Shown piece after piece: positions 23,904 to 32,162 of a stretch of DNA of 64,000 bases. The translations under genes were made by a program, and so were the position numbers. Location of the stretch: assembly GCF_044457565.1 (NCBI RefSeq), contig NZ_JBITGZ010000006.1:186001-250000 (forward strand). Reading direction: 5' to 3'. Within the stretch, counting starts at the first letter, position 1. Every line of letters begins with the position of its first letter. The notes beneath the pieces are model-generated. The model made no database searches, was not told the origin of the DNA, and saw only the letters and a list, made by a program, of their open reading frames with translations. The stretch is from Kitasatospora sp044457565. GTDB lineage: Bacteria > Actinomycetota > Actinomycetes > Streptomycetales > Streptomycetaceae.

Positions 23904-25412
23904 TCATCGGGCCTCCTGAAGCTTCTCGGTACGGGCCCAGCTCGGGACCTTGCGCGTCGGCGGTGCCTCGGTGCCGACGGCGACCACGCCCTCGGGCAGC
24001 CAGCGCGCGGTGCCCAGCAGCTCGGTGTAGATCCCGCGGAAGCCGTCGATGTTCTGGCGCAGGGTGAACTGGTCGATCACCCGGAGCCTGGCCTGCTCGC
24101 CCAGGCGCGCCCGGCGCTCCGGGTCGCGCAGCAGCTCGATCGCGGCGGCGGCCATCGGCTCGGGCTCGCGCGGCGGGACGACCAGGCCGGTGTCGCCGAC
24201 GGCCTCCCGCACGCCGCCCACGTCCGTCGAGACGGTGGAGCGGCCGCAGGACATCGCCTCGATCAGGGTGAACGGGAAGCCCTCGCTGATGCTGGAGAGC
24301 ATCACGACGTTCCCGGCGGCGTACGCGTCGGTGATGTCGGCGACCCGGCCCTCGAAGACCACCGCGTCGCCGACGCCGAGTTCGGCGGCCAGCTCGACGC
24401 AGCCGTCGCGGTAGGCCTCGCCGCCCTTGGGGGTGCCGCCGAACAGCCGCAGCATGGCTTCGGGTATCTCGCGCCGGACGATCGCGAAGGCCCGGATCAG
24501 GGTCTCCAGATCCTTGATCGGGTCGACCCGGCCGGCCCAGCTGAGGGTGGGGGTCTCGGGCTCGGGGCCCGCGGGCGGGAAGGCCGCGGGGTCCACGCCG
24601 TTGTAGACGGTGCGGATGTGCGCGGACGGCGTGCCGCCGCGCTCCTCCCAGCGCCGGTTGTACCGGTTGCCGGGGGTGACGAGTGCGGCCCGCCGGTAGC
24701 TCTCCTCGGCGAGCATCCGGTAGAAGCCGAGCAGCAGGGCCTTGACCGGCCAGCGGTACGGGCCGGTGCGGTAGCCGAGGTAGCGCTCACGCAGGTAGAT
24801 GCCGTGCTCGGTGAGGAGAAACGGTACGCCGTACTGCTGGGAGGCGATCAGTCCCGGCAGGGTGGCGAGCCCGCCGCTGGCCGCGTGCGCGACGCCGTCC
24901 TGCGGCGGCTCGACCGACAGCGGACGCAGCGCGTGCTCCAGCAGGTCGGTCGCGTTGAGCGCGTCGTGCAGCGTCGGACGGGAGGCGGCGGTGGGCAGGT
25001 AGTCGCGGGTCCAGACGTGCTGGAGGGTGCGCAGCGCGCCTTCGCTGCGCAGCGCCGGGCTGAGCAGTCCGCGCCGGGCGAGGTCGGCGAAGCCGTACAG
25101 CTCGGTGCCGAAGTGGGTGGTGTAGACGGGGTCGAGGATGGAGTGCAGGAAGCGCTCGTAGGCGTCGAGGAAGCGTCGCAGCTCCTTGCGGCGCGGTGGC
25201 TTCGCGGCGGAGGCCGGGCCCCACAGCGGGGCGGCCGTCACGGATCGGACGTTGGCCGGCAGTTCCCAGGCCAGTGCTTCGTTACCGGTGCCGGTCACCG
25301 CGATCACGTCGAACTCGACGTCGGGCATGCCCGTGACCAGCTGGTCGCACCAGACGCTGACGCCGCCGTGCTGATGTGGATACGTGCCTTCGGTGAGCAG
25401 GGTGACGCGCAT
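23904..25412 (-). CDS. pelF: PelF-type GT4 glycosyltransferase (DUF3492 plus glycosyl transferase group 1)
   Basis: A 502-residue cytosolic retaining glycosyltransferase. The N-terminal DUF3492 half begins MRVTLLTEGTYPHQHGGVSVWCDQLVTGMPD and includes the PelF hallmark TEHGIYLRERYLGY. The C-terminal GT4 half has TPGNRYNRRWEERGG, VYNGVDPAAFPP, WAGRVDPIKDLETLIRAF, a donor-binding EX7E region (SISEGFPFTLIEAMSCGR) and DVGGVREAVGDTG. In Pel systems PelF polymerises the chain from a UDP-hexosamine; the fungal GAG synthase Gtb3 contains a related GT4 module. This is the probable polymerase of the locus. The ATG at 25412 is supported by AGGAGGGG upstream. Confidence 0.92.
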   Translation of the reverse strand: MRVTLLTEGTYPHQHGGVSVWCDQLVTGMPDVEFDVIAVTGTGNEALAWELPANVRSVTAAPLWGPASAAKPPRRKELRRFLDAYERFLHSILDPVYTTHFGTELYGFADLARRGLLSPALRSEGALRTLQHVWTRDYLPTAASRPTLHDALNATDLLEHALRPLSVEPPQDGVAHAASGGLATLPGLIASQQYGVPFLLTEHGIYLRERYLGYRTGPYRWPVKALLLGFYRMLAEESYRRAALVTPGNRYNRRWEERGGTPSAHIRTVYNGVDPAAFPPAGPEPETPTLSWAGRVDPIKDLETLIRAFAIVRREIPEAMLRLFGGTPKGGEAYRDGCVELAAELGVGDAVVFEGRVADITDAYAAGNVVMLSSISEGFPFTLIEAMSCGRSTVSTDVGGVREAVGDTGLVVPPREPEPMAAAAIELLRDPERRARLGEQARLRVIDQFTLRQNIDGFRGIYTELLGTARWLPEGVVAVGTEAPPTRKVPSWARTEKLQEAR

Positions 25413-25469
25413 CCCTGACCCCCCTCCTCTTCCCCTCAAGAGCGCCCGCCGTGGTGGGCGGGCGCGGTG

Positions 25470-25505
25470 CCGGTGGTGGGGTGGGATCAACCACCCCACC
25501 ACCGG
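25470..25505 (-). terminator. Strong hairpin between the deacetylase and PelF genes
   Basis: A perfect 15-bp stem (arm core GGTGGTGGGGTGG, loop GATCAA) begins 14 bases after the deacetylase stop. A second stem GCGCCCGCC/GGCGGGCGC (25442-25465) follows. Although the genes run in the same direction, most transcripts may end here, leaving pelF and later genes to a second promoter or to read-through. Confidence 0.65.
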
Positions 25506-25518
25506 TGCGTGTTGCGTA

Positions 25519-27831
25519 CTACCTCTTGCCGGTCTTGGCGGCAGGCTGCTGTGCCGTGCTCTTGCCCCCCGTGCTCTTCGCCGGGGCGTTGCCCTTGCGG
25601 TTCTTGTCCGTCATGGCCTTGCCGAGGACCGGGGCACCGCTGCCGGGCACCAGGACCGGCGCGTCGGTACGGGCGGTGTCGCTCGGGCCGGCCGGCACGG
25701 CCTGGGTGGTCCCGTTCGGCACGACGGTCTTGTCGGCCGGAGCCGCGAGCGGCGCGGCGGCGGGCGCGGCGGCCGGAGCGGCCGGGGTACCGGCGGCGTT
25801 CAGCTTCAGCGTCACGCTGCTCTGCAGCGAGCCCGGCTTGACCCAGCCGGAGAGCGTACCGGCGTACGCGGTGCCGAAGGCGCCGCTGCCGAGGGTCAGC
25901 TTCTGGGTGGTGCCGGTGGGCATGGTCGCCTGGACCTGCACGCCCGAGGGCGCGGTGACGGTGACGGTGTCACCCATCCGGTACGCGGTGACCTGGCCGG
26001 CGGCCAGGGCCTTGTTCCAGGCGGCGCGGCGCTGGAACTCCGCGCCGATCTCCTTCTGCGGAAGGTTCACGATCGGGGCGTTGTCCGCGTGCAGCGCGCG
26101 GTAGGTGGAGAGCACCTTCTCCAGGACCGGGTAGACGATCCGGTCCTCGGCCAGGTTCGACTGGTGGATGAAGTGCGGGCGCGGGTCGTTGCTGAGCACG
26201 TGGCCCAGGTCGATCCGGGCCTCCAGCGGCACGATGTACGACTGGTAGCCGGTGGTGGTGTCCAGCGGCGTGCTCAGGCAGGTGGAGTTGGCGTTGTTCT
26301 CGCAGACTCCGCTGCCGCCGTTGGCCACGCTGGTGTAGATCCAGTTGTACTCGTCGGCCTCCTCCTTCGCCGTACCGGCGTTGTAGAAGACGTTCATCGG
26401 GTAGCGCGGCACGGTCAGCGTGGAGCTGCCCACGGCCCGCTGGCCCGACTCGCGGGAGGCGTCGCTCGCCGTCCACTTGACCCCGTTGGCGGCCAGAGCC
26501 GGCGCCAGGTACGGGTTGTCGCTGGTCTCCTGCGGCGCGGTCAGCAGGCCCGAGTGCTCGCCCGTGACGAGCTCGGCCTTGTCGATCGTGATGTGGTGCG
26601 CCGCGGCCCAGTCGATGTTGTTCTTGACCTGGGAGTTGATGGTGGCCTGGTCGACCCAGACCGTGTTGCCGCCCGCGTCCTTGGTGCACTTCCACGGCAC
26701 CACCGAGACGTCCTGCAGGCAGCCCAGGTACGGGTGCGTGTAGGTGTGGTTGATCCACCGGTAGGAGGCCTGGTCGGCGGCCATCTGGTCCACCACCGGG
26801 TCGGCGGTGACGGAGTGGTCGGTCTTCCAGTCCTCGCTGCCGCCGCCGTTGAACACCATGTCCATGGTGAAGTTGTTGGCGCTCTGCCACTGCTTGGCGT
26901 ACTGCGCGTCGGCCGGCGTCATCCGGATCGGGTTCGCCGACTCGGGGGTGCCGGGCGGGCAGGTGACGTCACCGGGGGTGCACTTGAGGGTGGTGTCCCA
27001 GCGGTCGTCGGCCAGGAACACGTCGTCCACGTGGGCCGCGAAGTAGTTGCGGTCGTAGCCGAGGTGGACGCCCTGGGTGATCCAGTCCACGATGCCGCGC
27101 GCCAGCAGCCGGTACTGCTGCTGGTACTGGTTGTAGACGAAGGTGACGACCAGCTCCTTGCGGCCGTCGTGGCTGTACTCGCCGACCAGCGACCCCTTGG
27201 CGGTGCTGCCCGGGATCGGCGCCTCCACCAGCGGGGTGAAGCCGGCGCCCGCCAGCGGCGTCGCGAGGTAGCCGTAGCTCTCGGAGACGTTCGGGTCGTT
27301 GTCCTCGAAGGGGACACTGCCCTTGAGGTAGCCGAACGGGCCCGCGGTGCCGGCGGAGGTGACCTGCCCCTGGGTGCCGTCGAGCGTTCCGATGAAACCC
27401 GGGTCCTGTGCCCAGTTCAGACCGACGTCCGGGCGGGCATAGGTGTAGGCATCGACCTGACGGATGCCGAACGTGGCCTCGAAGGTGGCGAGGGCCGCCA
27501 TCTCCGCCGAGCCGGCCGGGAAGGGGTTGTCGTTGGGAAGGACAACACCCTGGAACTTGGCGCGCGGCGCGCCGTTGACGGTGTCGCTCAGGAAGGCGGC
27601 GTCGATCACCGGCCGGTTGGCGTCGTTCAGCTTGACGACCTTGAACGGGGCGCCCTGGCTGGTGAGCTCGGCGGCGATCGCGGCGGTGGCGGGGCCACCG
27701 TCGTCGACCACCAGGATCGTGAGGTCGATCCGGTTCGGGGTCGCGCCGTGCGCGAGGGACGACTGCAGGCCTGCGCCGGCCAGCAGAACGGCTGCCGCGC
27801 AGGCGGCAGCTCTTCGGGTCGCTCGACCCAT
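25519..27831 (-). CDS. Secreted CE18/Agd3-like polysaccharide deacetylase
   Basis: A 770-residue exported protein with signal peptide MGRATRRAAACAAAVLLAGAG (likely cut near residue 29). A Rossmann-like N-terminal part (RIDLTILVVDDGGPATAAIAAEL) is followed by the metal-dependent deacetylase barrel, marked by AAHVDDVFLADD (residues 265-276) and WINHTYTHPYLGC (359-371). Later segments are LVTGEHSG, VPRYPMNVFYN and PRPHFIHQSNL. A predicted beta-rich domain and a Pro/Ala linker with a basic tail (AKSTGGKSTAQQ...) end the protein. Layout and motifs match fungal Agd3 (CE18), which partly deacetylates galactosaminogalactan so that it becomes cationic and adhesive. The ATG at 27831 is well supported by GGGGAGGAA. 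It is the first gene of the locus. Confidence 0.88.
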   Translation of the reverse strand: MGRATRRAAACAAAVLLAGAGLQSSLAHGATPNRIDLTILVVDDGGPATAAIAAELTSQGAPFKVVKLNDANRPVIDAAFLSDTVNGAPRAKFQGVVLPNDNPFPAGSAEMAALATFEATFGIRQVDAYTYARPDVGLNWAQDPGFIGTLDGTQGQVTSAGTAGPFGYLKGSVPFEDNDPNVSESYGYLATPLAGAGFTPLVEAPIPGSTAKGSLVGEYSHDGRKELVVTFVYNQYQQQYRLLARGIVDWITQGVHLGYDRNYFAAHVDDVFLADDRWDTTLKCTPGDVTCPPGTPESANPIRMTPADAQYAKQWQSANNFTMDMVFNGGGSEDWKTDHSVTADPVVDQMAADQASYRWINHTYTHPYLGCLQDVSVVPWKCTKDAGGNTVWVDQATINSQVKNNIDWAAAHHITIDKAELVTGEHSGLLTAPQETSDNPYLAPALAANGVKWTASDASRESGQRAVGSSTLTVPRYPMNVFYNAGTAKEEADEYNWIYTSVANGGSGVCENNANSTCLSTPLDTTTGYQSYIVPLEARIDLGHVLSNDPRPHFIHQSNLAEDRIVYPVLEKVLSTYRALHADNAPIVNLPQKEIGAEFQRRAAWNKALAAGQVTAYRMGDTVTVTAPSGVQVQATMPTGTTQKLTLGSGAFGTAYAGTLSGWVKPGSLQSSVTLKLNAAGTPAAPAAAPAAAPLAAPADKTVVPNGTTQAVPAGPSDTARTDAPVLVPGSGAPVLGKAMTDKNRKGNAPAKSTGGKSTAQQPAAKTGKR

Positions 27832-28276
27832 GTGTGATTCCTCCCCTGGGCAGGCTTGGACCGCTGCTCCGCGTCCGCCTGCCCTGTCGCTGTTCGAAGG
27901 CAGCAGACTGCCCGCGCCTATCCTCGTTGAGCCCCAGGGGTGCTTGGGGCCAAATGGGTGATAGTGCAGCGAATTTGTTACCAACGTTCATGGCTGTGCC
28001 ATAAAGGGGCGGATTGTGGCCAGGGGGACACCATCTGCGCAAATTATGAAATACAAATTAGAAGTGCCGGTCGGTGACAGCAACTGCCCTGCCCCCCGCC
28101 TGTAAACCGGCTTTCCCCCTGGTCACCCCCCATGGCCGCCACCGCACCGGCAACCCTGCCTAGACTGGCGACGCCGTGCCACTCTCGCACATCCGTGCCC
28201 CCGGGTGGGCAGGTTCATGCAATATTGCGCAGGGTTGTGCGCCGAAGCAGTTTCGATATCCCATGGAGGCCGCGCC
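27832..28276. promoter_or_regulatory. Divergent control region with an AT-rich island
   Basis: This 445-base gap separates the deacetylase gene (minus) from the phosphatase gene (plus). No open frame in it looks coding. Most is GC-rich, but 28040-28060 is strikingly AT-rich and contains two direct CAAATTA copies 14 bases apart, with an inverted CAAATT at about 27971-27976. AT-rich islands in such genomes are typical targets of the nucleoid silencer Lsr2 as well as promoter cores. Exact -10/-35 boxes were not assigned. Confidence 0.5.
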
Positions 28277-29215
28277 GTGACCGAGCAGCAGACCGAGATC
28301 GCAGGACCGGCCGAGGCGGTCGGGGCGGTGGCCGAAGCACTCGCCGAGGCGCGCAGCCTCGGACTGCGCGGAGCCGTGAATGCGCGCGACCTCGGCGGCT
28401 ACCGGACGGCCGACGGAATGGTGCTGCGGCACGGCGTGGCGCTGCGCAGCGACGGCCTCAACCGGCTGACCGACGCAGATCTTGACGCACTGTCGGCCCT
28501 GGGTCTGCGTCAGGTGGTGGACCTGCGCAGCCTGGACGAGGTCCGCGAGGCCGGCCCGGACCGCGTCCGCGGTCTGCCCGTCGCCGAGATCGACAGTGCC
28601 GAACTCTCCGCCACCCCGGTCACCGTCGAGCGCACCACCCCGGACGGTGTGACCCTGCACCACCTGCCGGTTTTCGCCGCCGATTTCGACATCTACGTGG
28701 CCCTGCGGAACGCCCTGGCCGACCGCAGCCCCGAGAAGCAGCGCGCGCTGCTCGGCGACGGCAGGGCCGCCGCGATGATGATCGGCCTCTACCGCTGGTT
28801 CGTCACCGACCCGATCGCGCGCGAGCGGTTCGCCACCGTGGTGCGCCTGCTGGCCGCGCCGGACGGCCCGCCGCTGCTGTTCCACTGCTCGGCCGGAAAG
28901 GACCGCACCGGTTGGACGGCCGCGATCATTCTCACCGCGCTCGGCGTGGATCACGACACCGTCTTCACCGACTACCTGCTGACCAACGAGCGCTCCGCGG
29001 CGATCATCGAGAACATCGTGGACAGCTTCGGCACCCGCGGACTGATGCGGGAGCCCGAGCTGCTGCTGCCGGTCTTCCGGGCCGACCGCCGCTACCTGGA
29101 GGCCGCGTTCGAGGAGGTGGCCCTCGGCTGGGACACCTTCGAGAGGTTCTGGCAGGACGGGCTCGGGCTCGACGACGAGGTGCTGGCCGGCCTGCGCGCC
29201 AACCTGCTGGCCTAG
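28277..29215 (+). CDS. MptpB-type tyrosine/lipid phosphatase
   Basis: A 312-residue protein-tyrosine-phosphatase-like enzyme of the MptpB/LpdB group. Signature N-terminal motif GAVNARDLGGYRTADG, strand RQVVDLRSLDEV, and the active-site loop HCSAGKDRTGWTAA with catalytic Cys and Arg. The Lys-Asp in the loop is characteristic of the MptpB subgroup, which handles phosphotyrosine, phosphoserine and phosphoinositides. The GTG start at 28277 follows GGAGG with seven bases of spacing. It diverges from the polysaccharide locus and shares its control region; tyrosine phosphatases often regulate exopolysaccharide export, but that link here is only positional. Confidence 0.9.
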   Translation: MTEQQTEIAGPAEAVGAVAEALAEARSLGLRGAVNARDLGGYRTADGMVLRHGVALRSDGLNRLTDADLDALSALGLRQVVDLRSLDEVREAGPDRVRGLPVAEIDSAELSATPVTVERTTPDGVTLHHLPVFAADFDIYVALRNALADRSPEKQRALLGDGRAAAMMIGLYRWFVTDPIARERFATVVRLLAAPDGPPLLFHCSAGKDRTGWTAAIILTALGVDHDTVFTDYLLTNERSAAIIENIVDSFGTRGLMREPELLLPVFRADRRYLEAAFEEVALGWDTFERFWQDGLGLDDEVLAGLRANLLA

Positions 29216-29264
29216 GCCTGTCGGGCGCTCAAGGGTGCTCCTGGGCGGCCCGGGGCACGCCGAA

Positions 29265-29297
29265 GCGTCCCGGCGGGGCTCGGCCCCGCCGGGACGC
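29265..29297. terminator. Perfect 15-bp hairpin between phosphatase and sigma-factor genes
   Basis: GCGTCCCGGCGGGGC pairs perfectly with its complement around TCG. It lies 50 bases after the phosphatase stop and 34 bases from the stop of the convergent sigma-factor gene, and fits a bidirectional terminator. Confidence 0.78.
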
Positions 29298-29306
29298 CTG
29301 CCCGGC

Positions 29307-29336
29307 CCCGCTACGCCCCGCTACGCCCCGCTACGC
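29307..29336. repeat. Three 10-bp tandem repeats (CCCCGCTACG)
   Basis: The unit CCCCGCTACG occurs three times in direct tandem and a decayed fourth copy (CCTCGCTG) runs into the 3' end of the sigma-factor gene, so the repeat supplies its stop codon (CTA on the plus strand). It is probably replication slippage. Confidence 0.7.
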
Positions 29337-30278
29337 CTCGCTGATCAGGCCCTCGCGCAGCTGCGTGAGGGTCTTGGTCAGCAGTCGCGAGACGTGCATC
29401 TGGGAGATCCCGATCTCCTCGCCGATCTGCGACTGCGTCAGGTTCCCGAAGAACCGCAGCATGATGATCCGGCGCTCGCGCGGCGGCAGCTTGGCCAGCA
29501 GCGGCTTGAGCGACTCGCGGTACTCCACGCCCTCCAGTGCGAGGTCCTCGTAGCCGAGCCGCTCGGCCAGCGGCCCGTCGCCGTCCTCCTCGCCGGGGCT
29601 GGAGTCCAGCGAGCTGGCCGTGTACGCGTTGCCGACCGCCAGGCCCTCCACCACGTCCTCCTCGCTGACGCCGAGGCAGGCCGCCAGCTCGGGGACGGTG
29701 GGGGAGCGGTCGAGCTTCTGGGCGAGTTCGTCGCCGGCCTTGGTGAGCGCCAGGCGCAGCTCCTGGAGCCGCCGGGGCACCCGGACCGACCAGCTGGTGT
29801 CCCGGAAGAAGCGCTTGATCTCGCCGACCACCGTGGGCATCGCGAAGGTGGGGAACTCCACCCCGCGCTCCGGGTCGAAGCGGTCGATCGCCTTGATCAG
29901 CCCGATCGTGCCGACCTGGACGATGTCCTCCATCGGCTCGTTGCGGCTGCGGAACCGCGCCGAGGCGTACCGCACCAGCGGCAGGTTCAGCTCGATCAGC
30001 GTGTCGCGGACGTAGGTGTGCTCGGCACTGCCCGCCTCCAGGGTGGCCAGCCGCAGGAAGAGCGAGCGGGAGAGCGTGCGGGTGTCCAGCGCGGGGCCGG
30101 GCGACGGGGCCGTGACCGTGGTCGTGCCCGCGGCGGCGGCAGCGGTCGCGTCGGTGGCCGTGGTCCCGCTGCCGTCCGCGGTCGGCGGTGGGGCCTGCCG
30201 AGGGAAGCCCCGGACCGGGATCTGATCGACGACCGCCGTGGTGCCGTGGATCTCAGCAGTGCCCAGCTCTGCGGACAT
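29331..30278 (-). CDS. RNA polymerase sigma factor, SigB/SigF/SigG family (copy 1)
   Basis: A 315-residue group 3 sigma factor. A disordered N-terminal extension (1 to about 65) is followed by region 2 (LPLVRYASARFRSRNEPMEDIVQVGTIGLIKAIDRFDPERGVEFPTFA, including the -10-reading helix), region 3 (IKRFFRDTSWSVRVPRRLQELRLAL) and region 4 with its helix-turn-helix (LPPRERRIIMLRFFGNLTQSQIGEEIGISQMHVSRLL). Streptomycetes have several such paralogues for stress and development, usually held by anti-sigma factors. No anti-sigma or anti-anti-sigma gene is adjacent here. A close paralogue lies directly upstream on the same strand. Confidence 0.93.
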   Translation of the reverse strand: MSAELGTAEIHGTTAVVDQIPVRGFPRQAPPPTADGSGTTATDATAAAAAGTTTVTAPSPGPALDTRTLSRSLFLRLATLEAGSAEHTYVRDTLIELNLPLVRYASARFRSRNEPMEDIVQVGTIGLIKAIDRFDPERGVEFPTFAMPTVVGEIKRFFRDTSWSVRVPRRLQELRLALTKAGDELAQKLDRSPTVPELAACLGVSEEDVVEGLAVGNAYTASSLDSSPGEEDGDGPLAERLGYEDLALEGVEYRESLKPLLAKLPPRERRIIMLRFFGNLTQSQIGEEIGISQMHVSRLLTKTLTQLREGLISEA

Positions 30279-30469
30279 GCGCCCACCCCCTTGTGACTGG
30301 CTGTTGAACGGGTGTCACCGCGCGGCGGTTCCCGCGTGGCGCCCTCCCCCTCCATACCGGAACACAGTCCCCTGCAAACCCGAACGTCGCAAGATGTCAC
30401 GTGGCGGTAACGCGTAGCAATCTAGCCGTGGACCGGTCGAATATGGCGGTATGTGAGGTTCTGTGTCGG

Positions 30470-31462
30470 TCAGTCTTCCCAGGAATTGCCGGTTCGAAGC
30501 CTCGTCAGGATCCGGGACAGCAATCGCGAGACGTGCATCTGCGACATCCCGAGCTCGGTGCTGATCTGGGACTGGGTCAGATTGGCGAAGAACCGCAGCA
30601 TGATGATCCGCCGCTCCCGCTCGGGCAGCTGGACGAGCAGGTGGCGCACCATGTCCCGGTGCTCGACCTCGGCCAGGGCGGAATCCTCGTAGCCGAGGCG
30701 GTCCAGCAGGGCCAGCCCGCCCTCGTGCTCCTGCGCGGCCTCCAGCGAGGCCGCGTTGTAGGCCCGCCCGGCGTCCAGGCAGGCCCGGACGTCCTCCTCG
30801 GGGATCCGCAGGCTGGCCGCGATCTCGGGGACCTTGGGCGCCCGGCCGTGGGCGATCGTCAGCTCCTCCATGGCGCCGCTCACCTGTACCCAGAGCTCCT
30901 GGAGGCGGCGCGGTACGTGCATGGTGCGGACGTTGTCGCGGAAGTACCGCTTGATCTCGCCCAGGATGGTCGGCAGCGCGTAGGTCGGGAACTGCACGCC
31001 CCGGCCGGGGTCGAAGCGGTCGATCGCGTTGATCAGCCCGATCGTGCCGACCTGGACGACGTCCTCCATCGGCTCGCTGCGGCTGCGGAAGCGGGTCGCC
31101 GCGTAGCGCACCAGCGGAATGTTGGCCTCGATCAGCGCCGCCCGTACGCGCTCGCGCTCGGGGGCGTCGGGGGGCAGCTCGCCGAGGCGCTCGAACAGCA
31201 CCCGGGTGAGGGTGCGCACGTCCACGGCGGAACGCGGCTCGCCGATCCTCGGCTCCGGGGCGGCGGGCCCGGCCGTCCCGGGTGCCGTGCTCCCCGCCTC
31301 GCCGACTCCGGGTTCGCCGGCTCCGGGTTCGGCGGTTCTGGGCTCGGTGTCCCCCGGCTCTGCGGACGGGCCCACGACGGCGTCCGGCGGCTCGTCCGGC
31401 GGCTCCTCCGGTGCCGGTCCGGCGCCGGTATCAGGCGCGCTCCCTTGTGTCCGCACGGACAC
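30470..31462 (-). CDS. RNA polymerase sigma factor, SigB/SigF/SigG family (copy 2)
   Basis: A 330-residue paralogue of the next gene downstream. It has a Pro/Glu/Gly-rich disordered N-terminus of about 105 residues (repeats such as EPGAGEPGVGEAG), then region 2 (IPLVRYAATRFRSRSEPMEDVVQVGTIGLINAIDRFDPGRGVQFPTYA), region 3 (IKRYFRDNVRTMHVPRRLQELWVQV) and region 4 (LPERERRIIMLRFFANLTQSQISTELGMSQMHVSRLL). The GTG at 31462 is chosen because GGGAGGGG lies just upstream; an in-frame GTG and ATG further up (up to 31552) have weaker sites. The 190-base gap to copy 1 suggests separate promoters. The pair looks like a tandem duplication that has diverged. Confidence 0.92.
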   Translation of the reverse strand: MSVRTQGSAPDTGAGPAPEEPPDEPPDAVVGPSAEPGDTEPRTAEPGAGEPGVGEAGSTAPGTAGPAAPEPRIGEPRSAVDVRTLTRVLFERLGELPPDAPERERVRAALIEANIPLVRYAATRFRSRSEPMEDVVQVGTIGLINAIDRFDPGRGVQFPTYALPTILGEIKRYFRDNVRTMHVPRRLQELWVQVSGAMEELTIAHGRAPKVPEIAASLRIPEEDVRACLDAGRAYNAASLEAAQEHEGGLALLDRLGYEDSALAEVEHRDMVRHLLVQLPERERRIIMLRFFANLTQSQISTELGMSQMHVSRLLSRILTRLRTGNSWED

Positions 31463-31738
31463 GTCACCCCTCCCAAAGTCGTCTACGGCGGGACTGCGGG
31501 TCGGGTGTCGCGTCTCGTTCACCACCTCGCCATGTCCGGCAAAACCGGTCATAGCATCACAAGGTGGGCGTAGTACGTTCAAGCACCGGACGGAGGTGTG
31601 TTGGTGGCCCGTTGGGGCATCCGGCGCAGCGTCGCGCGGCCCGCACCGCACACGCGTCGGCGCCCCGCTCCGGTCGGAGGCGGGGCGCCGCAGGGGTGTA
31701 CGGGCGCGACCGGGAGGCCGGGCGCCGGATCGGAGGCC

Positions 31739-32032
31739 TCAGACCTCGATGTCGGCAATCACCCAGGTGGCGAACTCCCGCCAATGGGCCGCCGCGGCCT
31801 GGTGGGCCGGATGGGCGAGGTAGGACTGCAGTGCCTCGCGGTCCTCGACCAGGCTGTTGATCGCGTAGTCGTACGCGATGTCGCGCTCGGTGCCGTTCCA
31901 GCCGCACTCCCACTCGCGCAGCTCGGGGACGAGCGGGCCGAGCTCCGCGAAGGCCTTGGCGCCGGCGAGCGCCCGGGCGTCGTCCTTGCCGACGCCCTCG
32001 TTGAGCTTGAACAGGACCAGGTGCCGGATCAC
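31739..32032 (-). CDS. Dabb (stress-responsive alpha/beta-barrel) domain protein
   Basis: A 97-residue ferredoxin-like protein that matches the Dabb pattern: VIRHLVLFKLNEGV at the N-terminus, LGPLVPELREWECGWN, DIAYDYAINSLVEDREALQSYLAHPAHQAAAAHW and a terminal beta strand. Dabb proteins dimerise into an alpha/beta barrel; functions vary from polyketide cyclisation to unknown stress roles. The GTG at 32032 follows AGGAG with seven bases of spacing. It is a single gene; no partner is suggested by the neighbours. Confidence 0.88.
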   Translation of the reverse strand: MIRHLVLFKLNEGVGKDDARALAGAKAFAELGPLVPELREWECGWNGTERDIAYDYAINSLVEDREALQSYLAHPAHQAAAAHWREFATWVIADIEV

Positions 32033-32162
32033 GATGCCGCTCCTAACGGCCGGGGTCATTGACCCGGCCACGTTAGCCGTCGGCCGGCCCGGGCCGCCCC
32101 GGCGGTCCGCTCCTCGGCCGACGCCGCTGCTCCTCGGCCGCGCTGCGCCTCGGCCGGAGCCG

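Noticed and set aside
17620..27831. Canonical secondary-metabolite or deoxysugar antibiotic cluster
   Set aside because: The sugar-nucleotide genes are flanked by PelF, a CE18-like deacetylase, a spherulin-4 protein and GH114, with no polyketide, peptide or aglycone genes; an exopolysaccharide is the better reading.
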